A stretch of DNA of 64,000 nucleotides, from the NCBI GenBank assembly GCA_028554645.1, contig JAQOOI010000022.1:2852001-2916000 (forward strand). The letters run 5' to 3'. Below the pieces are notes generated by a model. The model was not told the origin of the DNA. It saw only the letters and a list, made by a program, of their open reading frames with translations, and searched no databases. Source of the stretch: Omphalotus guepiniiformis (Eukaryota > Basidiomycota > Agaricomycetes > Agaricales > Omphalotaceae). A program made the translations under genes and the position numbers. Positions 1-13,362 of this stretch are shown piece after piece; position 1 is the first letter of the stretch, and each line of letters starts with the position of its first letter.

Positions 1-2786
1 TATAAATCAGGCTGAAAATTCTCATTATGATCAGAAAGATACACGCATATTGGATGGTATATATCTGCAGGTGCAATTGTAATATACCATGAAGGGCATC
101 CACAATGATAGATTAATGAGTTTATTTCATTTTTCATTTTCTTTTTTGAAGTTATAGATCCATCAACACGCCAAGAAAGCAAATCCAAATCTGATAATAA
201 CTGAAAACATTCTTTTTCCTCCTCACTTTCAGGTGAAATATGACAATTAGTGCTTTTCATTTTGTCACTCAAGTTTTTTAATACTAATGGTTTTAGTTTT
301 ATTATTCTATCTATAACTTCTGGAAAGCGCTTATCTTCTAAAAGAAAATAACTTCCACTTGTAGTTGTCTTAATTTGATGATGAGAAAATGCTATTAAGC
401 AAAACTCAGGATCTATTTGAAACCTTTTGTCATAATACATCAATAGATGTCTAATATGTTCAACTTCAGTCAAATCTGAAGTTCCAATACCACCACTACC
501 ATATGGAAATAGCCAAGGAAACATGCGTGGATATAATTGTGGATTATTATATATTGATTCTATCTCAGTATCATGTCCTATTCCAAGCATACTTCCACCT
601 GATTTCAACCAATTTAGTGCATGATTTTTCATTTGCTTATAATCCATAGTGCCTAGTTTTTCACCTGTTAAGCCATGAATTCAAAATGGACATAAACCAG
701 AAGAAGTACCATCCTCTTCAATATGATCATCAGCACCTATTGCTTCAGATATTTTATTAGTTTCAGCATATTGATATTCTATATTAACTGGAATACCAGA
801 AATAGGATATTGATTTAAATTAGAACTAGATATTTTAAGATCTGCATATTCACTATTGTTTAATTTTAACCAGTTCAAGGCATCATAGATATATTGTCTT
901 CTAACTAGAAATGGAGTTCTTTTTATATCTTCAATGACTGGCTGACAAGGTCCAGTGAAAATAATAGCCAATACATCATCTAAATCTTCAATAGGAGGAG
1001 GCAATGCATCATAAATTTTTGCAGTTGGATTAGCAAACATAACTGCATTAGCTACTAATTTTGATCCTCCACTTGCTAAGTGAGCAACACAAAAATTATG
1101 CCTAACTCTAGGTATAACTAATTTTTCCATCCATGATAATCTTTTTAACTCTTGTGGTTGCTCACCAATCCACATGTTAGCAGCAAGTGAATGTTGTGGA
1201 ATTTCTCCATTACACAGACTATTGCAGCATTGTTTGCAGATTTTATCACAATCTTTTAAAATGATTGGATCATCTTCTTTAGTTTTTTGTTTTTGAGCAA
1301 TAATTGAATTGCAAAGAAGATTTATGTTATCATGAATTTGATACGGAGACATTAAATCTGATTTTAAAGTTAAGCGGCCACAAACCATACAACCAGCTTC
1401 TTCAAACTTTTGTTTTTGAATACCTGAACAAAATTTATTCACAATGTTTTCTGTGAATTCTGCAGATCTAGGTTTTGGGGGAAAATCACATGCATTTGAT
1501 GATAAATCTGTGTCTCTGCTATTTAGTTTTAGATTCTTAGTATTAAATATAACACCATTGCAAGAAATAGCTCGAAATATCAAGCGATCTGAATTGCATA
1601 ACTCACAAGTATGAGTTTTTACTAAATAGCGCAGCTTTTTCCTTGTGTATGTTTTCTTACTAATATTTAAATGTTTAGCAACAATTGAAAACAACTTTGT
1701 TATGGGACAAAAGTCAAGCAATTTCTTAAGAGGTATGACACAAACAATGTCCATTTCTGTGTGATTCTTACTAGAAATATCATCTTCTCTACCTATAAAT
1801 TGAAAAGATAAATCATTATCAATTTGAAGTTCTGGAATAGAATATGGTCTCAACGCAGAACCACTCACACTGAATATCCGACCTCCGCCAATGGGATGCA
1901 GTGTTGCTGTGCAGGATTGATTGGTTTCAATAATTGACATATTACTAGCTATATCACAACCATGGCAGATAGAAATTGCACAACTATTTAAATCACAAGA
2001 ATAGCAGAAATTCTTCAAATGAAATGAATATAACTCAAATTGCAACCATATAACACTGCATACACACCCATTAAATAACTTCCAAAAACAAATTTTAAAC
2101 CAGTATTTTACAGCAACAATTAAACACTGCCAAAATAGAATGATTTTAGCTAACACAAGTTTACAATGAAAAAGACAACTAACAGCACAAAAAACAACAC
2201 AAAAACAAGAAGTACATATAAGCTGAAGATTTTTTCTTTTGCAATTTATCATAAATCCTTGATAAGTAGTCCTTCTAACACAATATCTTGCAAACTTGAT
2301 TTGCAGCATATACACAATAATTCTTGGATGTTTCTCAATACTAAGATTTATGATTGAAGTTGACCATATTACAGGTTCAATATGCTTTAAGAATTGAAGA
2401 ACACACTGAGTCTCTTTCATTGAATAAAACACAATTTTTAAAGAGATTGATGACACGCATTCAAAGTTTTCATTTTGAGACAAAGAAATATCACTAGGCA
2501 CCATTGCCCAAGGGTTTAATATAGGCACCATTGCCCATGGTTCAGTTACATTGAATATTACAGGAGCATCACTTTTTGTAGAACAGACATGTTCTGTTTC
2601 AAACATCAATCCAAGTGGACTGTGCATATCATCACGCTGCTGTCTCATGAAAAAGGGTGATGGAGCAGCATTGCTATTTGATGATGTTAAGATGATTTTA
2701 GTGTTTAGCATACCAATAACATCTGTCAGAGGAAGCAAGTAATGATACAGTGGATAAAAACACAGTACAATCAAGAAGAAGAACAT
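1..2786 (-). pseudogene. Helitron replicase-like protein, DUF6570 plus Helitron_like_N, interrupted by one stop
   Basis: The frame runs from an ATG at 2786 to a TGA at 681-683, then stays open in the same frame to the window edge. The C-terminal third of the first part matches the DUF6570 region of agaricomycete Helitrons: a cysteine cluster, then LSWMEKLVIPRVRHNF and the FTGPCQP segment. After the stop come HGLTGE, LYPRMFPWLFPYG, HLLMYYDKRF and YITIAPAD, typical of the Helitron helicase-like N-terminal domain. The relaxase tyrosines and helicase would lie to the left, out of view. The first ~250 residues look low-complexity and may not be genuine coding sequence, so the start is uncertain. 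One premature stop in an otherwise open frame suggests a young, recently disabled copy. Confidence 0.8.
2496..2540. repeat. Imperfect 18-bp direct repeat inside the Helitron
   Basis: AGGCACCATTGCCCAAGG at 2496-2513 and AGGCACCATTGCCCATGG at 2523-2540 differ by one base and are 27 bp apart start to start. In the element's reading frame this gives two copies of a short PWAMVP segment. It could be a local slippage duplication. Confidence 0.8.
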
Positions 2787-3153
2787 GTTGATAAAGAATT
2801 GAGGATAAGAGCGAAGGAGTGGTGGAATGTCTCACGACCGATGCAACACATGCAACAGCAGGTCCGCAGACGGCCAACGTGCCAAGCACGAGTTCACTCC
2901 ACAATACATATAGACTGCCTTATATACATTTCGCGTGGGCTTCCGTATTGAATACACGCGTGTTCTCCACTATACAAATTTACCTAGTAAGAGTACTTGC
3001 TGTGCAGCAGCAACGACGTAAACTCTTTCCGGTCACTCCGTTCCCTGCACTCGTAATTAGCGGAAGACGCGTCGAGGATGACTAAGGAAGATGACACGCA
3101 ATTGTATTCGGGATTATGTAAGTTCAAGGATTACAAACTCTTACAGTGTCATC
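2787..3153. other. Junction of Helitron and COX19 upstream region
   Basis: Composition becomes host-like from about 2815. This stretch must hold the COX19 promoter and 5' leader, and the Helitron terminus if it is complete here. Small overlapping frames have no recognisable product. I see no clear TATA box. Confidence 0.5.
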
Positions 3154-3590
3154 ATGTCTTTTGGACGACCACCTTCTATCAATTCAGGATTCAAAGTAAC
3201 TGCTCCAGATCGCGGTTCCTTCCCTCTCGATCACTATGGTTCGTATCTAACCAATGCTTGTATTCTCAGATGCTCATATCTGTTACTTTCAGCGGAATGC
3301 AAGGACCAAATGACGATTTACATGAACTGCTTGCGAAATAATTCTAGCACCTCCAGCTCATGTCGGGAACTGAGCAAGAAGTATCTTGATTGTCGGATGG
3401 ACAAGTAAGCTCTTACATACCCTTTAACACGATGCATGATTGACAGGAATGTCGCAGAGGATTAATGGAACGGGATGAATGGAAGAACCTGGGAATGGCG
3501 AATGTGGATAGTAATACAGAGAACGAGAAGACGGTGAATACGAGTACGAATTCAGCTGCGCACACGGCGAGCACTTCTAGTAAAACATAA
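3154..3590 (+). CDS. COX19: Cytochrome c oxidase assembly factor Cox19
   Basis: Exons 3154-3238, 3293-3404 and 3458-3590 give 109 residues. Cox19 is a small twin CX9C protein of the mitochondrial intermembrane space that helps deliver copper during complex IV assembly. The product begins MSFGRPPS, has the conserved GSFPLDH segment, then cysteine pairs around AECKDQM/MNCLR and SCRELSKKYLDCRMDKG, followed by LMERDEWKNLGMA. Both introns (54 and 53 bp) are GT-AG and keep frame; the second uses the later of two AGs, which restores the conserved KGLMERDEW. The start is the ATG beside MSFGRPPS rather than upstream in-frame ATGs, because family members begin there. The tail is short and Thr/Asn-rich. 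Confidence 0.93.
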
Positions 3591-3904
3591 GCTGGAAACA
3601 CATATTCGTATATCGGCCGAAAATGGAAATTCAAATGAAGATGTGCGCTGTGCTGTGTGCAGCTGTAAACAAGCAGTGGCAGGCACGTTCGTGGGTTACT
3701 CCAGTGTTACTCCTGCAAAACGAAACAGATGACTACCCATTTTAGTTGAGTGTGCCAATTGACGAAACACGATAAACGTTCGTTTTTGTTACTCAGACGT
3801 AGCCAAACCCTCGGGGGTCGCAAATTTATACACTATATATCACTGCAACATCTATCTTTTTCTTTCTTTTTTTCCTTACTATCCAACCCACAGCAGGTTT
3901 CAAG
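3591..3904. other. Intergenic, COX19 to GDPD
   Basis: No coding signal. A pyrimidine-rich tract at about 3856-3880 precedes the phosphodiesterase start and is probably part of its promoter or leader. Confidence 0.5.
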
Positions 3905-5489
3905 ATGATTCTATTGGTTCTCGCATCATTAGTGTCTCTTGCTTGCTGTACACCCGGGCAAATTCCTCTGGGGCGTACGCGTTCCCGCTATTTTGACGTT
4001 CAGGTGAGCGTTCTGACAATATTCTTTCGGCGGGAAGCTTTAACGAAATTCGAAAGGCGCATCGTGGAGGAAGAGGAAACACCGTCGAAAGCATCCTACC
4101 GGCGTTTGCATGGTAATTTGCTTCCAGTTGCTCTCTTGTAGACCACCTATCCGTTACCCAGGGGTTTGATCGACGGCGCGACTACCCTTGAACTGGACAA
4201 CGGCCTTACAAAGGCGAGTTCTACTCGTTATCCACGTTTGACTGTCACCCCTGACTCTCTTATCCTTCAAGGATGGGTTTGTCGTAGTTTGGGTACGCAT
4301 ATTATCCTCACGCTGAGCTCTTGTTGAGCATTTTTCCATTTGCAGCACGACGAAAATATTGTTTCAGAGAAATGCAGGGACACCGCACCGGCGTTCGAGG
4401 ATGATCCTGACTTCCCCTACGTTGGCAAATTTATTGCGAATCTCACCCTATCACAGCTCAAGACTCTGGATTGTGGTTCGAAACGTCAAAGCAATTTCCG
4501 TGAGTAACGGCGTGCTTCACTGCCCATCGTAATCAAGTTCGAATTATCTTTATAGCTCTACAAATTACTTATCCTGGAACGAAGATATCGACGTTGAAAG
4601 AGGTTTTCGATTTCGTGCAGTGTGCGGATCCTGATCACAGAATACTATGGAACATCGAGTCAAAGGTCAACCCGGCACACCCGAATCAAACTCGTAGTGC
4701 AGAAGATTTTGTCCACAAGCAACATGAGATTTTCGTTAAGAGCCCATATCGTTACTCGATCACCGTGAGTCCCGATATGGATTACTTGGTGAAAAACCAG
4801 TTGTAGAAGAGTTTATTAGTATCAAAGCTTTGATTGGAGGACTATAGTCGCCATGAAGGTTCGTGTACATTCGTTTGTGCCTTCCGCCAGATATGCTTAA
4901 GACGTGTCTAGACTCTTGATCGCAGTATACCCACCTCTGCTCTCATTGATATGTGAGTGAATAAGAAGGCATGTCCTCCAGGTGATGCCGATCAACTCAC
5001 CGCTTCTCAGGGAAACTGCCGTGTTGCCCGACAACACCACATCTCCATGGCTTGCAGGGCTCCGCCTTGATTCCTTTGAAGGCGATTCACTCGGCGTACA
5101 AATTGCGAATGCAGCTGATGCTATAGATGCGGACATACTCTCACCCGCCGACGTTGCTTACGAGCATGTGCTAGACCCAGCTTCGCCGGAATATGCTCCA
5201 TTCACTACCAAAGCCATGATTGAGAGATCCCATGAGTTGGGCCGCTTGGTAAAGCCGTGGACGGTATGTGTGCTTTCTTTCCTTTGTAGGAAGTGTATGC
5301 CGATCGATTTCACAGGTGAACCAATTCAGTATCGCAGAACAGCTATTGGACTGGAAGGTGGATGGAATAATCACAGATTATTCGAATATGTTGCGGAGGC
5401 TGGTTCAGCAGCGGAATCTGCCTATAGCGCCTAAATATCCCAAGAAGAGGGTATTACAATGTCTAGATCAACACATAGAAACCGTTTAA
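3905..5489 (+). CDS. Secreted glycerophosphodiester phosphodiesterase
   Basis: Ten exons: 3905-4003, 4057-4112, 4162-4213, 4272-4292, 4346-4499, 4556-4764, 4820-4872, 4926-4952, 5011-5263, 5316-5489; 365 residues. It hydrolyses glycerophosphodiesters to an alcohol and glycerol-3-phosphate. An N-terminal hydrophobic stretch ending in ACC (residues 1-16) looks like a signal peptide. Catalytic motifs are in order: HRGGRGNTVE (H35, R36, E44), LELDNGLTKDG (the ExD pair), WHDEN (general acid His), IESKVNP, YQSFDW, and the C-terminal GIITDYSNMLRRL. The third intron (4214-4271) has a GC donor. The exon 7 end (before 4873) is the least certain junction, chosen for phase and a 53-bp intron. Substrate range cannot be told from sequence. 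Confidence 0.88.
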
Positions 5490-5952
5490 TTTATTTATTG
5501 ATACAAGGTATGCATTCTAGTTTCAAAATGGTTCTATACTGAGGACTTTTTAACAGTGCTCACTGCCATCATGATGTAGCGCAACAAACATATTGTGACG
5601 AAAGTATGATATACTCCCTTTTTTTCACCGCAACCTATATGCGGTTTCACACTTTCTGGGGACGGAGGGGAACATAGCAAACTTTGCAGAGTAGAAGCTA
5701 CAGCCTCCTACATTCGGCCTCCTGTGAAACCTGATCTACTATGTACTTTGAATTATTTTTATTTCGTATAATAAAAGATGTGAAGGAGGCATAAGCCAGC
5801 GATTGAACTGCAACTGTGCTTCCACATACCAGCTTTGACCGTCGCTTCAAAGCAACACGTGATCCAGACTGCAGTCACCAGCAGCTTCGGTGCATCCCTC
5901 CCTTCAGCCTTGTCTTTCTATTCAATATACACCTTCCAAAGCTGCTGTTTCC
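5490..5952. other. Intergenic, GDPD to RINT1/TIP20
   Basis: No coding signal. It should contain the GDPD terminator region and the RINT1/TIP20 promoter. An upstream ATG at 5890, in frame with the chosen start, could add about 21 residues to the next protein. Confidence 0.5.
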
Positions 5953-8900
5953 ATGAGCTCGTCACAGATCCAAGCACTTCTCGCACCTCCCAGCGCAGAC
6001 GATGCAAATCACAACGCAATACTCTATCTGAACTCGAAGTTTGCCTCGTTCGATGAGCTCGAGGACCTTGATACAGAGCTTTCACAAGCAGAGAAAAACG
6101 AAGCTGAACTGGCCTCTAATGTGCGCTCATTCTTTGTATAGTATAATCTCTAGTGTTCTCATTAAACGTGTCGTAGCTCAGCTTGTTGCATCGAGATCTG
6201 CCCTCACCGCTTTAATTGCAGAGACTCAAGAGACAGCACAGGCACAAGTACAGACAGCACAAGAACTTTCTCTTCTTCGGCATTCGTTGGCGGACGAACT
6301 TGAGGACTTGACTCAAGGGCTCGTGTCGTCGGCTACAAGTGAACCTGGCAGTTCAACTCTGCTTGAAGACATTGAAACGTTACACCGAAATCTTAATGAA
6401 TTGAAGAACATAAGAGGATACGTTCAGGTTATAGAACATGCGCTTAAACTTAGGTATGTACTAGTTGTTTGTGTTCTATGCCCGAAGCTTAAGAATGCTC
6501 GTAGCGAGGCTGCAGTACGGCAAATCGAGTCCTTGGCTCCTGATGCGACCATATCCACTCATTCTGTGCAAACTTTTCAAGAGCTACAGACATTTGTTAC
6601 TGAGACAGCTGAAGCGTGCTCTGCTGTGGAAGATAACGCGGGAGGGCAAGATCTTCATCTTGTCATATTCCTGCGAAGAATACGCGACAAGACTTGGATA
6701 GATGTCAAGAAATGTCTTTCAACGTAGGCCGAATGTTCTGTCTGTTTCAGGGCGCGGCTAAACTTCTTGTTTAGGCCACTGTTAGCAGCTGCCGGACAGC
6801 TTCATTGGCCTATGGCAGTGGATTATGCAACTGCACATGCAAATGAAAGAGCGAGGTTTGAGAAAGCATTCCTGCGCTTGCTGGATCTTCAAAGAATGTT
6901 TGTTGCTGCTATCTCGATAACGTTTCGATGTCCTGACTTTCTCATCACCAGCGGCGAAAGGATAAAGGCTACGAATCTGGACAAGCGTACAGAGAAGGAT
7001 GGGTTATACCCCCTAGAAGCGCTGATACAGCCAGTTGCTCTGCGTTTCAAGTACCATTTTGAGGGTACTCGACAAACGAATCGGCCAGATAAAGTACGTT
7101 ACGCAGGGTTATACCCTCTGTCGTGGCTAATATCGTATTGCATTAGCCCGAGTGGTACTTTACGCATGTCTTGAATGTCGCGCATGATCACCGACTGTTC
7201 ATGGATTCGATTATTCAGCAGTTGTTGACGTCTGCTGGCTACGGTAGTGTTAATGCTTGGGTACGGATCTCCTTTTTCCTGTTTGCTACGTGACTGAAGT
7301 TGGCAACAGCGCGAGTTCACTCGGTTACTTCTTCCACTTCTCTCAAGCAAGCTTCGACGAACTGTTCCTTCTTTGCTTCCACATCCCTCTTTATTAGCTC
7401 ATACAATCTATCAAGCACTATCGTTTGATGCTGCTCTCACCGAAGAAGGTTTCGGGCTCTTGGGCACAACTGTTACTGACGCTGAGAAGACCGAAAAGTG
7501 GGCTGGTATCAGTGAGATGATACTTGAACAAAAAGAGTGGTTCAATGCGTGGCTGGACGGGGAGAAGAGATGTCAGTGCCTTCACATGTTACCTCTGCGG
7601 TTCTGACAATTTTCACAGTTTCCGAAAAGCAATATCACGACATCATCAGTGCCTCAGATGCGTGGCAGATAGCTGACGACGAACCCGAAGGAGAGAGTGC
7701 AGGACGTGAAATAAAGACCACCAATTCCGCCCGCAAGGTCAAAGCGCTCATAGAACAAGTCACTGGTAGGTCATATCTGCAATTGTCACAACCTTTTACC
7801 CTAACTGATTCTATCAGACCGATACTCGCCTCTCCCAAGCTTCACACATCGCACCCGGTTTCTCATTTCGATCCAACTTCCCACTTTGGAAGCTTATCTT
7901 GGCCGGATATCGGCGTCTCTTGACGCTTATGAGACGTTATCGTCTGCTTTGGTTCGTGCAGTACCAGGTGCACTGGGTGTGAACTTGGGTGCCAAGGACG
8001 ACACGAGCGTCAATGTAGATACCCGCCGGCTGACTTCGGGTGTAGAGGGCGTCCAGAGGCTCTGCAAGGCCTTACTTAGTTCGAAATACATCGAAGTCGC
8101 TTTGGAGGGATGGGGTGAAGAATTAGTAAGCTAATTTCAGGACTACGGAGCAGCTCAGACTAATCATTCCTGGGCAGTTTTTCTTAGAGCTCTGGACAGA
8201 AATAAATCAGCGCGCTACAATTCGTGCTCTCGCTCAGGCTAATCCTGCTCTCCCGACACCGCAGCTCCATGATACGGAGGGGTCACAAGGTACAATTTTC
8301 GACAAGTTGGCGACGCAGTATCGAAAAATTGTAGGTCGCGCTGAAGATATCATTGTACAGCAGGTTTGTGCTGAAATCGAAAGCGGCCTAAAAGCGCACC
8401 TCACTGCGACCACCTCGTTAGTCTTCTCTTCATACCGTCCATTTCTGATTGATCAATGCTTTCCCTCCCCTCTTCACCAGTCCTAATCCGAATATGTCAC
8501 CAAAAGAGGACGAAATAGCCTTGTCCCAGACTCTTTTGGCGCCCATAGCTTTGTTGTCTACGCACTTGATTTACCTCAAGGCCAGTCTTCCTCAAGGCAC
8601 TCTTACTTTGCTCTACCGGCGCATAGCCTCTCGTCTGGGAGAACACCTGCTTCAAAGGCAGATATTGTACCGCGGAAACATTACTTTGCAAGAGGGTAAA
8701 GCCATATGTGCGGAGTGTGAGTTGTGGGTAGAAACTTGCCATGCTGGCCTTGGTACAGCGCTCGGCGGCGGTCGAAATCGAGTCGAAGCTCCATGGCTCA
8801 AGCTGTTGCAGGCCGGAAGGTTAATCGGTGCTGAAGGGGACGCTAGAAATCAAATTGTTGAAGCTACATTTGGTGGAAAGAACGAGGCACAGTGGGAGGC

Positions 8901-8982
8901 AACGATGGCGGAAATTACGAGTCTGAACGAGTTGAGTCGGGAAGAGGTTGGGAGAATTCTACGACGGCGTGATGCACCTTAG
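5953..8982 (+). CDS. RINT1/TIP20 family vesicle-tethering protein
   Basis: Eleven exons: 5953-6120, 6182-6453, 6505-6723, 6775-6897, 6952-7093, 7147-7260, 7310-7571, 7619-7765, 7818-8125, 8178-8416, 8481-8982; 831 residues. RINT1/Tip20 is part of the Dsl1/NRZ tether that captures Golgi-derived COPI vesicles at the ER. The first ~200 residues are coiled-coil-like, with regular ETAQAQVQTAQEL heptads. The family core follows: LYPLEALIQPVALRFKYHF, GTRQTNRPDKPEWYFTHVL, the EFTRLLLP segment and a long helical C-terminus with LQEGKAICAECELWVE. All ten introns (47-64 bp) are GT-AG and phase-consistent. Its 3' end faces that of MCM3, with 114 bp between the stops, so the transcripts may overlap. Confidence 0.88.
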
Positions 8983-9096
8983 GTTTCATGTACTTGTGGT
9001 ACCAAAAGTCATATGAGATATTAGGGTATGAGATACAGCCATGGGAATGAGTACAGAAAGCAAGTGTCACATAGTATACAAGAAGACAATCATTTC

Positions 9097-12323
<3,227 letters not shown>

Positions 12324-12524
12324 TCACCAATCAGCAGGACCGCCTTTCTGACGCTTAACCTCGGCGCGCGCGCTGATCCCAACTTCTACAGAAGCCTGAT
12401 AAAGCACAAAAGAAGTTAGAAATATAGCGGAGCAAAAGTATGATATAAGTATACTCACAGGCAATGCCATCGCTGATGCTGCGAACAAGGCAGTGAAAAG
12501 GGCAAGATAGTAGGTGAGTTGCAT
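12324..12524 (-). CDS. Small secreted peptide precursor with one Kex2 site
   Basis: Exons 12524-12459 and 12395-12324, with a GT-AG intron of 63 bp; 45 residues. The product starts MQLTYYLALFTALFAASAMA, a good signal peptide, followed by LP. The rest is about 23 residues with an ISARAE segment, one KR dibasic site, and the eight-residue tail QKGGPADW. Secretion followed by Kex2 cleavage would release that tail. The leader design (MQL start, AMALP end, then an ARA motif before the product) resembles the multi-core precursor at 32936-34129. There is no cysteine and no CaaX end, which argues against a mating pheromone. A TTTAAAAT element lies roughly 95 bp upstream of the ATG. Function unknown; no tailoring enzyme is adjacent. 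Confidence 0.6.
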   Translation of the reverse strand: MQLTYYLALFTALFAASAMALPVSILISYFCSAIFLTSFVLYQASVEVGISARAEVKRQKGGPADW

Positions 12525-13362
12525 AGCGATCTTCAGTTCTGACTAGGGCCGGACACTCTGTGAACGGGAAGAGATAGCAGAGAGATAGCAAAGTGCTCCC
12601 GCTGGAAGTGAACTTGATTTTAAAGCCCCGGAAATCAGAACTGCGTTGATGCGCGAACCCTGAAAAGATATTAAATTTGTACCTTTTTGAGCCGCAATAA
12701 CGGCATTACTATTAGCCTCCTTTCCCTTGTGCCTGTTTCCTGCCCACATGCCTGCAAATGCTTCCCTATGTATGCTTGCGCCGTTCCCGTCTCATATGTT
12801 GCAATCATTCTCATACCTTCATTTTTTATGTTGTCATACTTATCTGACCTTGTGCCAGCCTTCAAGCTTCAGCTTTCAGTAGCCTTCATGTGGTGTATGA
12901 CCTATGCCTTGTATGACTCCGGAAAGTTGTTGCAAGATGGTGAATGTATATTGTCTTCAATTCGCCAGACGAAACCGACACTCCTCATCAGTGGCGCTGG
13001 GGAGCGCTGGGGTCATCCCGAGAGAACGCATCCTTATGAAATCACATTGCAATTCTAAGGCGGAGAGTCGGATTCGCTTCATCACCATTTAAGCCAGTAC
13101 TAGTAGTCATACCTGATTTACACTGTACAGTATGGACGACTGCCTGAAGACTGCCAGAAATTCTGCCGAATTGACATTGAGGGCCCTAGAAGATGTAGCA
13201 GATGGACACTTCAGGAACTCCTCTGGTTGAAGATAGAATTACTGTCACATTCTGAAATTAACTGTCGATAAGCTGGTGGCCCCCTGACTTGAAGCATATA
13301 TACAGAGTTTCTGGTACAAAATTACATAGATATCCAGTACTGCACACAGGGAGTGTAAACAC
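12525..13362. other. Intergenic, small peptide gene to PRP17
   Basis: Several short frames of 60-120 codons occur on both strands, but none shows a domain, signal peptide or codon pattern I trust. It should contain the small peptide gene's promoter on the left and the PRP17 3' end on the right. Confidence 0.5.

Larger units (their letters stand above)
1..2815 (-). mobile_element. Helitron-type element fragment (left end off window)
   Basis: This stretch is visibly much richer in A and T than the rest of the window. On the minus strand it encodes a Helitron replicase-like polyprotein, entering from the left edge. The switch to host-like composition lies near 2800-2820, upstream of COX19. Helitrons start with TC and end with CTRR plus a short hairpin. 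I could not place the TC end with confidence and the other end is outside the window, so the right boundary is only a composition estimate. Confidence 0.75.

Noticed and set aside
12324..12524. Small peptide as a mating pheromone precursor
   Set aside because: Basidiomycete pheromone precursors end in a CaaX box; this one ends in PADW and has no cysteine.
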